From NCBI GenBank assembly GCA_033239525.1, contig BSYO01000004.1, positions 9,648,037 through 9,712,036 on the forward strand: a DNA stretch of 64,000 nt. Direction: 5' to 3'. The stretch comes from Nepenthes gracilis (lineage: Eukaryota; Streptophyta; Magnoliopsida; Caryophyllales; Nepenthaceae). Under the pieces are notes generated by a model. It was given only the letters and a program-made list of their open reading frames with translations, was not told the DNA's origin and made no database searches. Below, piece after piece: positions 48,768 through 61,787 of the stretch; position 1 is the stretch's first letter, and every line of letters begins with the position of its first letter. The translations under genes were made by a program, and so were the position numbers.

Positions 48768-49995
48768 TATCTTCAATTCGATTGGTATTTATAACCACCA
48801 ATCCTTATCTATATTATTCTCCACTTGTTATAATTTTTCATTCAAATTTTACCTAATTAAACATAATTTTGACACAACTTCACTAATCATTTGTTTTATG
48901 TTACCTGACAACTTTCAGTCATAAATTTTATAATTTCACCTAATATTATTGCTAAATTTAGAGCTTAGACAGATATGTTTCATACTTGCAAGCCATGAAT
49001 TTATTTTCTACTGACTCCCTATCAATTGCACTGCTTTTTCCTTCTTCTGCATCTTTGCTTCCCTTTTCCTTCTTCTTATTTTTTTTTATTGTTTTATCAT
49101 CATCATTATTATATTTTTTCTTATATATATTAGAGTAAAAATCTAGAAATAATTTTAGTTTAAATATGATCCAAATAAATATATTATATGATAAAAAAAT
49201 ATAAAATGTTATAATCCCATCATCTTTTGCTATATCTATCGCTCTTCATTCTCATCCTTCTAAATCTTTTCATTGTGGCATGCTCGTCTAAGTCATACTA
49301 CTAAAATTCAACATACAATAAAGCTCCATTTATTAACTCGTGAATTCATGGGCTAATCTATCGTAGTCCCCAATTGTGTGTCACCGTCATTGCCAACTGA
49401 AACCAGTTTAGGAAGAGGCCAGCAAAAATTAAAATGACCTTATCAACTGCATTAACCCTTGAAGGATAAAATATGTGACTATCAATCATAATTACTTATT
49501 TTTTTCCCTATTATTTCTGTGCTCATATATCAATGCATGAAAGAGATGTCCATTAGCATACACAAAAATAGTACTAAGATAATTAAATACATTAAACTAA
49601 AAAAAAAAAACTTAAGAATATTTTTAATATTTCCTCCCTATTTTATCATGTCTTATTTTTTTTAATTTTTTTGGGGGTAATGGGGAGCAGGGAACTCCAC
49701 CGTGCCATGGACCCTTGCATTAAAAATTCATGCAGAAATTTTATTATGTACAAAATAATTTTGAAAATATATAAACGATTATATTTTTTTTTATAACATG
49801 TGAATGCTTTGATAATTCATCATGAAAATAAAAAATAAATAAAAAATAAAACTATGCCTTGCACACAATCTCCATATATAACACCAACACCAGACACCGT
49901 GTAACATTTCATATACTCTTAAGCGAGTCAATGACGATCAAACAAAGCTGATACATTCAAAATTCATCTTCTTAAGACATTTTTTTCCTCTCCGG
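48768..49995. other. Intergenic sequence downstream of the invertase gene
   Basis: AT-rich and without a recognised gene. The part next to 49995 must include the 3' untranslated region of the invertase transcript; no single polyadenylation signal can be singled out. Confidence 0.5.
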
Positions 49996-50291
49996 TTAGC
50001 AAGTCCAGGAGGCAGATCTCTTACAAAGGGGTGCCATCTTCTTGTCTTCCTCAATAGAAATCATGCCCAAATGAGAAGGGTCTTCGAGCATCATCCTAGC
50101 AACCAAGTACCCGGCAATTGACCACGTCTGAAATTTACGGGCTTGCTTCCCGATATAAAGCCCGAGCTTTCCGTCGTAATATTCAGGCCAGCTATCCTTC
50201 ATTAGCCGGCTTTCGGCGAGATCAATTGCTCGCCTTGCAATCTGGGGTCGCCCACTCTTGATACATGCAGCAGTGAGGAGCCAGAGAAGCA
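49996..50291 (-). CDS. CINV: Invertase exon 4
   Basis: 296 bp from the split Val codon ([20 protein letters not shown]) to RSASWTC and TAA at 49996-49998. The acceptor is ggtcgtag. Confidence 0.95.
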
Positions 50292-53200
50292 CTACGACCA
50301 CCACAATGAAGTATTGTTTGCACCATTTTAGATCACAGTAGGGAAAAGATTAGAGCTACAAACATTCGAAGCCAATCCAAATGGTAACGAGTATAGATAA
50401 AGATCTGAATCAATATGTATTGGTATTAGCAAACCTTGATACCAGAAAAATATCCTGATATGTCACCGAATAAGTTACAAATCCGATATATTAGTTGATA
50501 TGTATCAAACTTTTTTTTTTCTTTATTTCATTATTGGAAGTTTAAATCCATACATTTTAAATATATATAAAATCTTATATTTTCTAAGAAATCTAAATCC
50601 ACATACATTTTAGAGGCATAAATTATACATAGATAAAAAATTGTCGATATATTTCGACGGCCTAAAAGGATATCAAGATTAATTTTGATAAGGATTATAA
50701 AATATTAAGATATAACTTACTTTTAATACTGTCTTGAGAAAAAATAATTTTGGTTTGCAATATCAGGTACCGATACGGCCACAATCGATATTGATATTTT
50801 TATCCATTGGATAACGAGAATCATTTAGTATTTTAGCAAGCTCAGAGTTTAGCACTGCACTTGGCTTATTTTTGGCATAGGCAATCGAGCTCAATGGCAC
50901 ATCTAGCGTAGCAATCTTGAATTGGAGGGAATAGTTTGTTTCATTATCTCTAACACAACTCCTAGCCGGTTAACAATAGTCCTATTAGAATTTTCTTATT
51001 TTTTATTCTCTCTTAGGCTTTTAACAATTAAGATTTCATCTTAACAAATTAAAAGTAATGATTATAAAAACACAATAAAATATGTTGGACACATGCTATA
51101 ATCCAAATCATTCAAATTGTCACAATAAAATTCACATCGTTGGGAGCATTAGAAGATTCTAACCACTCCTGTTAAAATTAGTACACAAATATGAAAGAAA
51201 TGGAATGTCGGCTTTACCTGGCCAGGATCCACCATTGTGGTAACTCCATCTTGTATTTTTCGGATCATAGCCGGTTATAATCTTCCAATCATGGCCTTCT
51301 AATGCTGGATAACAGATCTTAAGAGGCATGTCTCCCACGAGCTCATCCCAGTGTGATTCAATAAGATCCATTATCGCAGAAGATTGCTCAGGTGTTGCCA
51401 AAGAACACAAGATTGCCACACAATTCCCGAGACAAAACCAACGGAAGTCCATTCTTGCCGGGCTCACATTCCCAATGAAGTAACCGCCGCGTTTTGGCAT
51501 GAAATCAAACACCCAATCAGGAAGAGAGTCTGGCATGACATTGAACTTGTTAACTGCAGTATGGGAATACTCCTCTGTTTTATACCGATAAATACAGTTC
51601 AGTTGTTTCATGTCGAGCCAATAATAACTTCTCATGTGATAGCTCAAAGCGTGAAGCCGCTCAATTATTTTCTCCACAAATTCACAGTCTTGCTTAAGCA
51701 ATTGCAAAGCACACCTTAATGCCATGAAGAACAATGCTTGTATCTCAATTGGGTACCCATAAACACCCTGAAAAAAAATCAACGAAGTTAAAGTAAAAAG
51801 TATACCAAGGGAAGATGAAGATAAAATTCAAAAACCATTATTTCCATATTAGTCGACAGAAGCACATTAGCCTGCATAATAGGTTTTTTTTTCCTGGTGG
51901 AAGGCATCACAGTAGAATTATCTGGTTGAATGGCCTATCATAAATACAAGAATTTCAAGGACCGTTCTTTTATGGATACTGATATGTTAGAACACTAAAA
52001 AAACCTAAGCATCACCCATTCCTATTATCGGCTTCTTATGTGGAATAAAACAAAAGAATGGCACTGAAGAAACTGCGGTAAGCTGTAATCAAACATACCA
52101 AAGTCCAAACCAAAACATGATGTATTTGAGGAAGAATGAACCACAAAATGCACCTTTATCCTGAAAGATTATTACATGTGTAGAAGAGAATGAACAGGTG
52201 CCAATACAAAGACAATTAAAAGTTCACTGAATTTATATATTGCAGATTCAAGGGGACATTGTCTGAGGAGCAAGTCCAACAGACAGGATTGTAAAAATGT
52301 GAGGCCTACTTTTCATAAATGAAACGCATAATGACAGAACAAGAGAGCACACTGAAAGTTTGTTACACATTGCAGTTGGGGGATCCATATACACCCTAAT
52401 AAATGAAAGGGGAACCAACACGTGTCGTCACTTTATTCTCCTTAGGCGGACATTTTCATCTTAAAACAATCCATCACAGCTAGCACATAAAATGGGCATG
52501 ATATCCAAGGTGATCAGCATAACTTGCCCTAACAGAGAGATCTAACGATGCCCATCTCTCACAACAAGATCTGTTACCTAGCAATTCAGCCTCAAACTGC
52601 CAGCTATTCTAGTAGACGGTGACGTTTATCTGAAATGCATCCTACTGCAGTTAGAAGCTCATTCATTTCATATTTACTCTTTCATTTCTTTCTTCCCCAT
52701 GATCAAAGAATTAGAATTTTTGGTATAAAAAAAGGGTTCAGCTTACAAGTATTTTCACAGGAAAATAATTACGAGGCACAACAGCAAGAGATATATGAAA
52801 CCATTTCAGAGAACATAAAGAAGTAGTTGAGAACTAACCATTCGTCGATCAATCATGCAGCAGCCATCTGCACATAGCAAAGTGGGGAAGGTATCAAAGC
52901 CTTTTGACAGGCATAAACTCAGAATGAGGCGAATGCCCCTTTGACAGTCAGGCATATCGGCCAAGGAAGAGTCCCCAGTAGACTTTGTATAAGCTCGGAG
53001 CAAGATTATCCACCAAAAACCCGAATCAACAGGAGCCACTCTTCCTATTGCCGTCTCCCCAAAATCTGCCACTAGAGTCTCAGAATTTCTTATTGGGTTA
53101 TGTAATACTTTGAAACTAGCGGGCATTACACCTTCTCCTAGCTTGAACAGATCGACTTTCTTCTCCCATGATTGGAGGCAGAGAGTCTTTAAGAGAAAAT

Positions 53201-56200
53201 TCTTTACTATCTCAGGTTCTCCATTCATCAGAAAGGCCAATGCACTTGGGACAAAATCTCTCACAAACACCTTCCAAAAGAAGAAAGTCAGGATTTACAC
53301 ATACAACTCTTCAGAAATCTAATTGGAAGTAGTGGATGTGACCACAAGTTGTTAGTCAAAATCTGAACAAGGTATCTTGGGTCAAGCACAAAAAATTGTC
53401 CAGTTGGAAGCTTGAAATAAAACATGCTTACAAATATTAAGACATCAACGATGCTACTTTTTGCAATCATGGGAACCTAGAACATATTGCCTCATTAGAC
53501 TAAAAAAGTGTTTACATTATGGGAATAAATTCCATGTGGGTTATAAGAAAGGCTGCCTTCCACCCTGTTGTTATATGTTCCAATGAATGTTAAATAACTT
53601 CAGTAACATTCAATGAAGTTAGAGGACAACATGATGTGAGGATTCCCTGAAAATAAAAATGCACACGAAACAACAATATCCCCCATCAATTGTCAGCTAC
53701 CAAATATCATGAGAGCACAAGAAACAACAATCATAAAAGTTGCACAACAATATTTAATGTGAAAAATCTTTTTCAATTAAGGAAAAAATTATGGAATAAT
53801 CTTTGAAGAAATTCACTATAAAAGTATCTGATTAGAAATAAAACCCCATTCAATATCCCTTTCATAATAATCCATGTGAATGACAAGTTAAAACCAACTC
53901 TAATACACTTAACAATCCACTAGGAAAAATATATTAGAAAAAATGAGTAACCAAACAATAATAAGTTCTAGAATAAGACTAGAGTAAGGTACCCAAGCTC
54001 GGCGAAGAGTAAAACTTGAATCCGATCTTAACTGGATGTCAAATCTCTTCATCCTCTCTCTTTTCTCTATTTTCTCTCTTTGTGTGGTGCCCATTTGTAT
54101 TAAAATGATCTCTTTTTTTACCTAAAAATTGCACAGTATTTTCATACTAAATATTGGCATTTGAACGTTAGCTAAAATGCTAGTGGCATTTGAATACTAG
54201 ATTTGTAGTTTGAATGCCAGAGGCAAATTTTGCTTGCTCACCATTTGCTATCGGCACATGAGTGCCCCATCAGGTGTTGTTCTCCTATGCCACTTCAATC
54301 CTTTGACCGTTAGATCCCTCATGCCAAATACAAGTGAGACTCACAAAAAAGTGATCTAAAATCCAACAAATTTTCTTCACGACTTTGTGGAGGACCCCTC
54401 GCTTCTCTAGCGACTATCATTTCTTATCATTTGACAATTTTTCCTTCATAGGGATCCCAATGTTGGCTTCTACAAGCTTGAAAGTTACACTCTACCACTC
54501 CATCAAAACACTTGGAGTATAACCACTCTTCTTCAGTGTCTTTTCATCGGTAGGGTCGCTCTTTTTGACTTTCCTCCTCAACCTCTTTCTGCCACCTTGA
54601 CTAAACCTCCCATTGGTTACCTTAATATTGTCTTTCACAATTAAAGCCTCCATTAAATACTAGCTCGAATGGTTAGTTCTCTTTACCACAACTGAGCAGT
54701 TTTCGGAAAACTTTCATTAACCTTTGTTGAATGTTATGCAAAAGCCCTCCTTGTTAGGTTTGTCGGTTAAAATTAAATTCATACGCACGTTCTAAGCATA
54801 TCACATGCCATTCAACACGAGTTTCGTCCTATTACTTATTCGCAAGCTAATATACTCAATACCAGTTAATCTTAACAAGCTATCATTCCCTATCTTTAAT
54901 ACCCCGTAATCCTTAGGCGTATAAGAAATGAAAAAGGACTTCTTTGTTATCATATGAAAGTTTGTGTCTTCCCTATGTCAATGACTAAAAGATCTCTATA
55001 GGTAGCGATAGATGTCTGATTATTGCCGTCATAATCCTTCTTCTTTTGTCGCCCCTACCAAATGCTTTCTCTTACTCCATTTTGAAGCAATCTTACTTTA
55101 TATGGCTCATTCTTACCACAATAAAAAGATTTGATGTACTTAAACTTGGACATGCTACTCCTCTCTGACTTGCTTCCTTTCTCCAATGACCTTTCTTGCC
55201 CCCGACAGCTAGTCAATACTAAGCCACTTGGTTTTTTCAAAACCTTGTCACTTTCCTTTTACCTATACTGCTTCAAATGTAGAGAAGTAATGGCCTCATC
55301 AAGGTTTAGTATATCTTTCCCAGACAGTAGTGTCACGACAATATGATTATATGAGATTGTCAACAAAACTAGCAACACCAATACCTTCTCCCCGTTGATC
55401 TTTTTATTGTGTGGGGACATTTGCATTAAAATCTTATTGAACTCATCAAAGTATTTTTTGAAGTTTCCCCCTTCCAATAACCAAAAGCCATAGAATTTTT
55501 TACTTATATATACTTCTACTGGATCAAACAAATTGATGACTTCTTAAAAAATGTTGTCCATGAGATATAATTTAATTGTGTAATTAGCAAGATTCCTCAT
55601 GTCTTACTGCTCATTATCTTTCATCTTCTTTAGTTTATCCACCTTTTTTCTTATTACTTTTATCGCACTTTTTAGGGAAAAAATATTCCTTACTCTTTAT
55701 TGCTAAAGAATAAAATTATTTTGCTTGTTAAATTACTCAATATAAAATGGTAAACTCTTCAATGTTAATACCATCAAATTGTAATTTTATAACCTATAAA
55801 ACTTATACTCAGATACCATATGTTTAGATTTCCTAGAAACAAAGATGCACACAACTCAAGCAGTGGAAATGAATCTCCGAATCCCCGTTAATTGATAGCT
55901 ACCAAATAGTGTAAGAGTATACGAAATAACAATCACGCAACTAAGCACACAACATTACATGATAATATTTAATAGGAAAAACCTTTCTCAATAAAGAAAA
56001 AATCATAGAACTTAGCAACCTACTAGAACAAATGACTCTAACACATCTAGCAACCTACTAGAATAAATATATAGAGAAAAAGAGCAACCAAATGGTAATA
56101 CATTTTTGAAAAAAGATTAAAACAATGTATCCTAGCTTGGCAAATTTTGTAACTCAAATCGGACCTTAGCTAAATGCTGAACCTTTTCCTCTTACTCTCT

Positions 56201-57171
56201 TTTTTGTCTTCGTTCAACGTCTTTTTAAATTAAAATGGTCTTTGTTTACCTAGAAATTGCAGAGAATTTTTATACTCAGCATTGGCGTTTGAACACCTGA
56301 GTCAAATTTTGCCTCTGTAGACCTCCTATTGTCCCACAAGCACCCCATCAGTGCCCCTCAAGCTTTATTCTATTGCGCCACTTCAATCCTTCGCTCATGC
56401 GAGTCCTCACACCAAATTTAAGTAAATCTCTATAAAACTCATTTATTGGAAGTAGAACTCATAAGAGAGTAATCAAAACCTAACTTATAATTCTTAAGCA
56501 GCAAAAGTATGCAATATAGTCCTGGAAACAACACAATTATTAGACATTCTGAATCTTTTAAAGGTTGAATATTTTAATATAAAAGCCCAGAGTACTATTG
56601 CTGCCCTTGGTAGACGTGTCAATGCCAACAGTTTCAAATTACGACGTGCGAATTCAATGTTTCTTCCCTTAATATGGGATTGAAATAGAACATAGAATAC
56701 TGAAACGATGGAATACAAATTTATGTACCAAAAAGATACATGGAAAGAATTTACCTGATCGTAATTAAGTTCTTCCCCAGACTGGTCCATGGCGGCAATA
56801 GTCCCAACTGGTTGCCCACGGAAATAAACCATTGACCGTCTTAATGCTTCCCATGCTTCAGCTACAATTGGATGTGGCTCAAATCCATTCTCTGATCTTG
56901 GAGTATGAAAACCGGACCTCCCACCCGAAGAATAAATACTGTCAATAGTTTCAAAGACGCGAGAAGAGTTCTCTGCATTTTTGTAGAAAGGACGAGGCGA
57001 CAAAGTGATCGACAATTCACTGAAGGATTTCTCATCAAATGATCGTTTCCTCTCTATATCAAGAGGTCTGGGTCTTTCGGAAAACCTTGAGAAATCAGAG
57101 TCATCAATTTCGAAAATTGTGGAGCTAGTAGCACTTCCATTTTGAGAAACATCCTTGGCAGTTGGGGACAT
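49996..57171 (-). CDS. CINV: Cytosolic alkaline/neutral invertase (GH100)
   Basis: Four exons (57171-56755, 53270-52839, 51767-51218, 50291-49996) encode 564 residues, close to the 550-570 of plant beta-group neutral invertases. The enzyme hydrolyses sucrose to glucose and fructose in the cytosol; no transit or signal peptide is seen. The N-terminus is Ser-rich ([20 protein letters not shown]), then [14 protein letters not shown] and the conserved catalytic domain: [85 protein letters not shown] and WPEYYDGK. Asp 221 (PVDSGFWW) and Glu 503 (WPEYYDG) are candidates for the acid/base pair (inference). The C-terminus KRSASWTC keeps the serine site reported to be phosphorylated and bound by 14-3-3 proteins in Arabidopsis CINV1. 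All introns are GT-AG. The ATG at 57171 is preceded by an in-frame stop at 57199. The gene appears intact although a copia element lies in intron 1. Confidence 0.96.
51218..51767 (-). CDS. CINV: Invertase exon 3
   Basis: 550 bp from [10 protein letters not shown] to NGGSWP plus one base. The acceptor is ttttcag and the donor gtaaag (phase 1). It carries most of the barrel, including [10 protein letters not shown]. Confidence 0.95.
52839..53270 (-). CDS. CINV: Invertase exon 2
   Basis: 144 codons from [10 protein letters not shown] to MIDRRM. The acceptor is ttggaag and the donor gttagt. It contains the PVDSGFWW motif. Confidence 0.95.
53635..56485 (-). mobile_element. Worn Ty1/copia element inside invertase intron 1
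   Basis: Two diverged direct repeats bound the unit: 53635-54368 and 55821 to about 56485. Shared words include GCTACCAAATA, AATATTTAAT and CACTTCAATCCTT in the same order. On the minus strand the downstream repeat begins TGTTGGATTTTAGATCAC. Next to the other repeat is TGGTATCTGAGT (55807-55818), an imperfect initiator tRNA-Met primer-binding site. Between them are gag pieces ([20 protein letters not shown] and [10 protein letters not shown] at 55259-55531; zinc knuckle [10 protein letters not shown] near 55130) and protease/spacer traces at 54400-54950. Integrase core, reverse transcriptase and RNase H are missing. The orientation is that of the host gene. No target duplication could be matched, so the insertion is old. 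Confidence 0.75.
55055..55531 (-). pseudogene. Copia gag remnant in invertase intron 1
   Basis: Two partly open stretches (55531-55259 and 55240-55055) encode the copia-type gag core and a zinc knuckle whose Cys and His residues are partly replaced ([15 protein letters not shown]). It is closely related in layout to the remnant at 2010-2430. It cannot produce a full protein. Confidence 0.75.
56755..57171 (-). CDS. CINV: Invertase exon 1
   Basis: 139 codons from ATG to ...EELNYDQ, ending CAG before a gtaaat donor (phase 0). It encodes the variable N-terminus and the start of the catalytic domain. Confidence 0.93.
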
Positions 57172-58110
57172 GTTTGGATTCTTCAAAGACGATAAGGGTT
57201 ACAAAGAAGGCTTCTAAAGTCTGCAGTTATTCAAGGATGAAAATGAATATTGTCCCTATCAAAGAACAGTAGTAAACGCTTTAAAAAAAATCAGCCAATT
57301 AGGGCAAGTCTAGTACAGAAATAAAGTCAAAGCTCAAGGAGTGAAATTGATAACATGGTTGAAAAATGGGAATCTTATGTTGCCATTCATTTTGAATGAG
57401 CAAATCGAACAAAAAAACTAAGGTTAATACTGCACACACTCAACCATTTCAATAATTCACAATGCGGAAAATCTTTTCCGCCGTCTTCTGCTTTTCTCAC
57501 AATCTGACCACCAAATGTATAAATGTAAAAACCGAAAGGGAATAGATTGATTGATGAAGTATCTAGATCAAACAAAGTGTAAAGTGATATAATCACACCG
57601 ATCGTCAAAACAGAGCAATCCCTGTTTCATCACCTATTCAAATGCCGACCAAATCATGCAATATGTAACCCAAAGACTAAAGAACATCTACAAAAATAAT
57701 ATTAGTAAAAGCGATTTACTGGACTATTATCTAGGCATTAATAAGGGCAGGAATTCGATTTGCTTAGCGATTGGACAAAAATCCCTAATCCTGAAAGTCT
57801 TGATTTGGGAAGAAAGGGAAAGACAAGATGGACTAATTCGGCTGTTTCCTTCGATTTTTGATCGCGTGATCAAGAACTAGTAGGAAATGCTTAATCAGAG
57901 AAACTGGTCACTAGCAACGGTAGGCAGGCTACTGAGAATTCATAGACGCCGATCTGGGGATGGATTCGGGTCATTACCGATTTACATTTATGGATCATGT
58001 ATTGGTCGATATATGCATTAACCGGAAAACTGGCGGTTGGGTTACACAGACATGTATGAGTTACTGGTAAACTAGCAGTTGGGTGAGAGAGGTGGAGATG
58101 TGTTTTTTAA
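57172..58110 (-). promoter_or_regulatory. 5' leader and promoter region of the invertase gene
   Basis: This is the sequence upstream of the invertase ATG. It must contain the 5' untranslated region and core promoter. No unambiguous TATA box or leader intron could be assigned. A CT/GA-poor, more balanced composition extends to about 58100, beyond which the sequence becomes AT-rich. Confidence 0.4.
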
Positions 58111-59500
58111 TAATATTATACGTATAATAAAATTATTTATATTTATATTTATATTTGTATTAAATTTATTTCATATTAATATAATTTAAAATATTAGGAA
58201 CAATTTTTTAAAAAGATAAAAACATATATTTCTCAATTATATATCTATTTTTAAAATTAGATTTGATTTATAATTCGAATTTAGATTATGATTCAAATAT
58301 ATGAGAGATTTAGAGAATAAGAGTGGGAGAAATGAAGAATTTGGCTTCATATTTTGTGAAAAAATGAGTTAGAGGGTTGTACTCTATTTATTATTTTTTA
58401 AAATTCGTCATCTTTTTAGAAAAAGTGGTATATTTATAGCTATGCTGGCGATTATTGAATGTTTTCCAAAGAAAAATATTTGGCTACAATTTAAGTGGTT
58501 GGGTCATTTAAAACTTGGTTAGTTCAACTATTATTGTATATGTTCTGATTATGAGTTGATTGAAAATAATTAACGTTTAAAGATTAAATTGATGACAAGT
58601 AGTTGATGTTTGCTGGTTTGAAAAGCCTTATTTAAACTAATCTTAGAGTCGACAAACCGTTCAATTGAATAAACCACTTGGTTGCTCAGCTGAATGCTCG
58701 GATATGCAATTGTTGGAGTATATATATTAATTCGGATTATATCCTCCTTAATAACCACCTAAATATCCATTAAAAATTATTTATTTTGATTAGAGTTGGG
58801 TCACAATCAAATACCGTGCTCTTTGTGCCTTGATCAAATGGGTTTGGATAATACCTTTTTCTTGACCTATAAACTATAGGCTTATTAGGCTATGGATTGG
58901 ACCAACCCAATTGATATTATATACAATAAGTTTAATATAAAATTTTGAAACTTAAGATTAAGATAAAAGAATATATATATTTTTATATTTTATTGTATCT
59001 TTTTATAAATGCTGCACAAAATATATAGATTAGATGAATGTAAGATTATTTTAAAACAACAAAATTAAACGAATATTGGATAATTTGACATCTTAAAAAG
59101 TTAATTATTTTTTAAGATGGAGGGGTTAGAAGATTCAAGAATGGAAAATTGCCAAATATTAAGCACATTTGCTGGTTATGCTCCAAAAATTTAAACAGAA
59201 GAAATTTTGTACATAAACTGAACACAAGGGAGAGATTGCATGCGGCTATGTCAGTAGGAGGATGGAGGCCCAAACGCACAGCCGTGTTGGTGCCCTTAAA
59301 AAGTGTAGTATAGATTGTTGGATTCAAAATCCCATTTTAACGTGATTGATGTGCTCTTCTTTTTTACCTTTGGGTGGATTGGTTCAAATTTGAAAGCATA
59401 AAGGAAATAACGAAGATTTTAAAGGGAATGAATGCAGTGTAATATGTTCATATTTTAGAGGAAAGTTTATTCCATTTATAAAAGAAATCAAGGTAAATCT
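58111..59500. other. AT-rich intergenic sequence
   Basis: No gene, RNA or convincing repeat was recognised in this stretch. Confidence 0.5.
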
Positions 59501-60457
59501 TAAGAATTCTTCTAATACTACTCCCTACCAACTAGGGAGTAGATATGAGAAAAGCTATATATTTTATAAAGATCGCACAATTCTATTTTCCAAATTTAAC
59601 ATTGTTTATCAAATAGAAACTTCATTAATGAAACAACGTATCGCAGGATATCTTTAATAACACTTGTTAGATGGAATACCAAAATTTCACAAATATAAAA
59701 TTGGAAATAAATATATATCTAACAAGAATTGGATTATTTGTGCTCTTCATTTGAATTCTTGATAAAATCATAAATCTACACACAAAATGAACAAGCAATT
59801 TTAGGTGAAAAACTTTATCAACTAAAAAAAAAAAAAAAGAGATCTTATATCTGAAAATATTTCTACTATATATTTGATCTGATTATAATAATTTGACCAC
59901 AATTTTGATGTAAACTGAGTATATGAATTGTAAGAAATTTTGGTAAGATAAAAATTTTAATTCTCAAGGCATTTATTATCATATTTCTTCACTAATAAAT
60001 TATATATATAAGTAAGTTTGCGTACATGGATTGATGATCGCTAAACTTTCATGCCACATCACAATTATTCTTATTTCAAAGAATAGGAAGATAATTTCTC
60101 TCTCTACTTCTTATAATTTGTAAGATTTTATATAAATTTTGTACGTTTCAAATCTGATAGTAAATGATGTCCTTTTATAAAAGGAGAAAGGTTCATTCCT
60201 AAATTATCAAAACGTTTTTCCTTTCTCCCAAAGGATGCGTCTTAAATAGATATAACTATTGAGAAGATATATCTTTTTGTTTAATGGGTATGTCTTAAAA
60301 CGATATATCTATTGAGAAATAATATATTATTTTTATTAAATGATATATCTTAAATGGAAATGTCTTTTAAAAAATTTTTCTTTATTATATATAAATCAAT
60401 AAAGTTGTATTAATTTAATAATTTATATACAATATCATGTGGGATATATTTCTCACA
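59500..60457 (-). repeat. 3' LTR of a Ty1/copia element
   Basis: On the minus strand it begins TGTGAGAAATATATCCCACA at 60457, right after the polypurine tract (CCAAATGGGAGAA, 60458-60470). The interior repeats AAGATATATC-like words near 60235-60355. The far end is not defined; 59500 is approximate. Confidence 0.6.
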
Positions 60458-60470
60458 TTCTCCCATTTGG
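60458..60470 (-). other. Copia polypurine tract
   Basis: CCAAATGGGAGAA on the minus strand directly precedes the LTR. It is the familiar plant copia form, close to CCAAGTGGGAGA. Confidence 0.75.
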
Positions 60471-60839
60471 CCCATATGATAATAATATTTATCAATTTTG
60501 ATCAAAATAAATTTTAAACGCGCAATATTACAATAATTTATAGCTTACATGTCATAATACTATAATTAAATAAGCAATAAATGCGAGTCATGATGGTTCC
60601 ACATCATTAAGCGATATAGTTTAATCCATAAACCATAATACCTATAAATTATATGATTAATTTTTAAATAAAAAATATTCATATGATCTAATAATAATAT
60701 CTTAGTAAGAAACTATTCCTATTATCATTACTTTAAAATTTTAAATTTAAATAATATGGAATAAACATGAGATATCAAAAATAAATTTTATGAGATTTCA
60801 AATATTAAGAGTAATAATATTACATAATTGGTAACGATA

Positions 60840-61787
60840 AAAACCTATACTATCAACATGATTCACAAAAATCTTTGGAGTTAAATCCTTAGATAATGGA
60901 TCTGTAATCATAAGTTTGGTTATAATATACTCTATTAACACTTTTTGCTTATGAATTTTATTTTTAACGATAAGATATTTAATTTTTATATACTTAGTAT
61001 CATTTGAATACTTGTCGTTCTTTGAGAAGAAAACTGTTGCGGAATTATCACAATAAATTTTCAGTGACTTGACTGTACTATCAATAATTTTAAACCCTAA
61101 AATAAAATTTCATAATCATAATACATGTATAGTGACTTCAAAGTATGCTACAAACTCTACTTTTATTATAGACACAGCAATCACAGGTTACTTTATATTT
61201 TTTCATAAAATTCCTCTTCTAACCCCAAAAAAAATATATCAAGATGTGAACATTCTGGTATCTGAATATCCAACATAGTTTGAATCTGAATATCCTGTCA
61301 CCTTTAAATGATTGAACTTCTTATAAGTATGTAGCCATTAATTCTTCACAAGTATCTCATTACTTTATTTACAACATTTTAGTAATTCATACTAGGATTA
61401 CTTTGGTATCATCTGGGTATATTAATCGTAAAACTTATATTTAGTCTGATACAAATTTGTGCACGCATTAAACTTCATATAATAGATATATAAGGAAGAT
61501 CCTTCATTTGATTTTGTTTTCATTTATTTTGTGGGTATTATATTAAATTAAATTTATCACCTTTCTGATTTAAATTAATGCTGACTGTACAGTTCTTTAT
61601 TCCAAATCTCTCTAAAATTTTTTTGATATATCCTTTTTGAGACAATTCTAATAATCCATATGATCTATCTTAGAATATTTCTATCCCTATCATATAAGTT
61701 GTCTTACTTATATCTTTATAATAAAATTTTTAGAGAGATAACCTTAATTCGTGTAACAACCAAAGATTACTACTTGCAAGTAATATA
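60840..61787 (-). pseudogene. Ty1/copia reverse transcriptase end and RNase H, degenerate
   Basis: Minus-strand translation with stops gives the C-terminal part of reverse transcriptase (IYQKNLERFGIKNCT then KGDKFNL near 61640-61540) and RNase H (VEFVAYFEVTIHVL near 61150; LKIYCDNSATVFFSKNDKYS near 61050; MITDPLSKDLTPKIFVNHVD near 60880). The order towards the polypurine tract is normal. The upstream part of pol is cut off by the element starting at 61788. This copy is dead. Confidence 0.8.
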
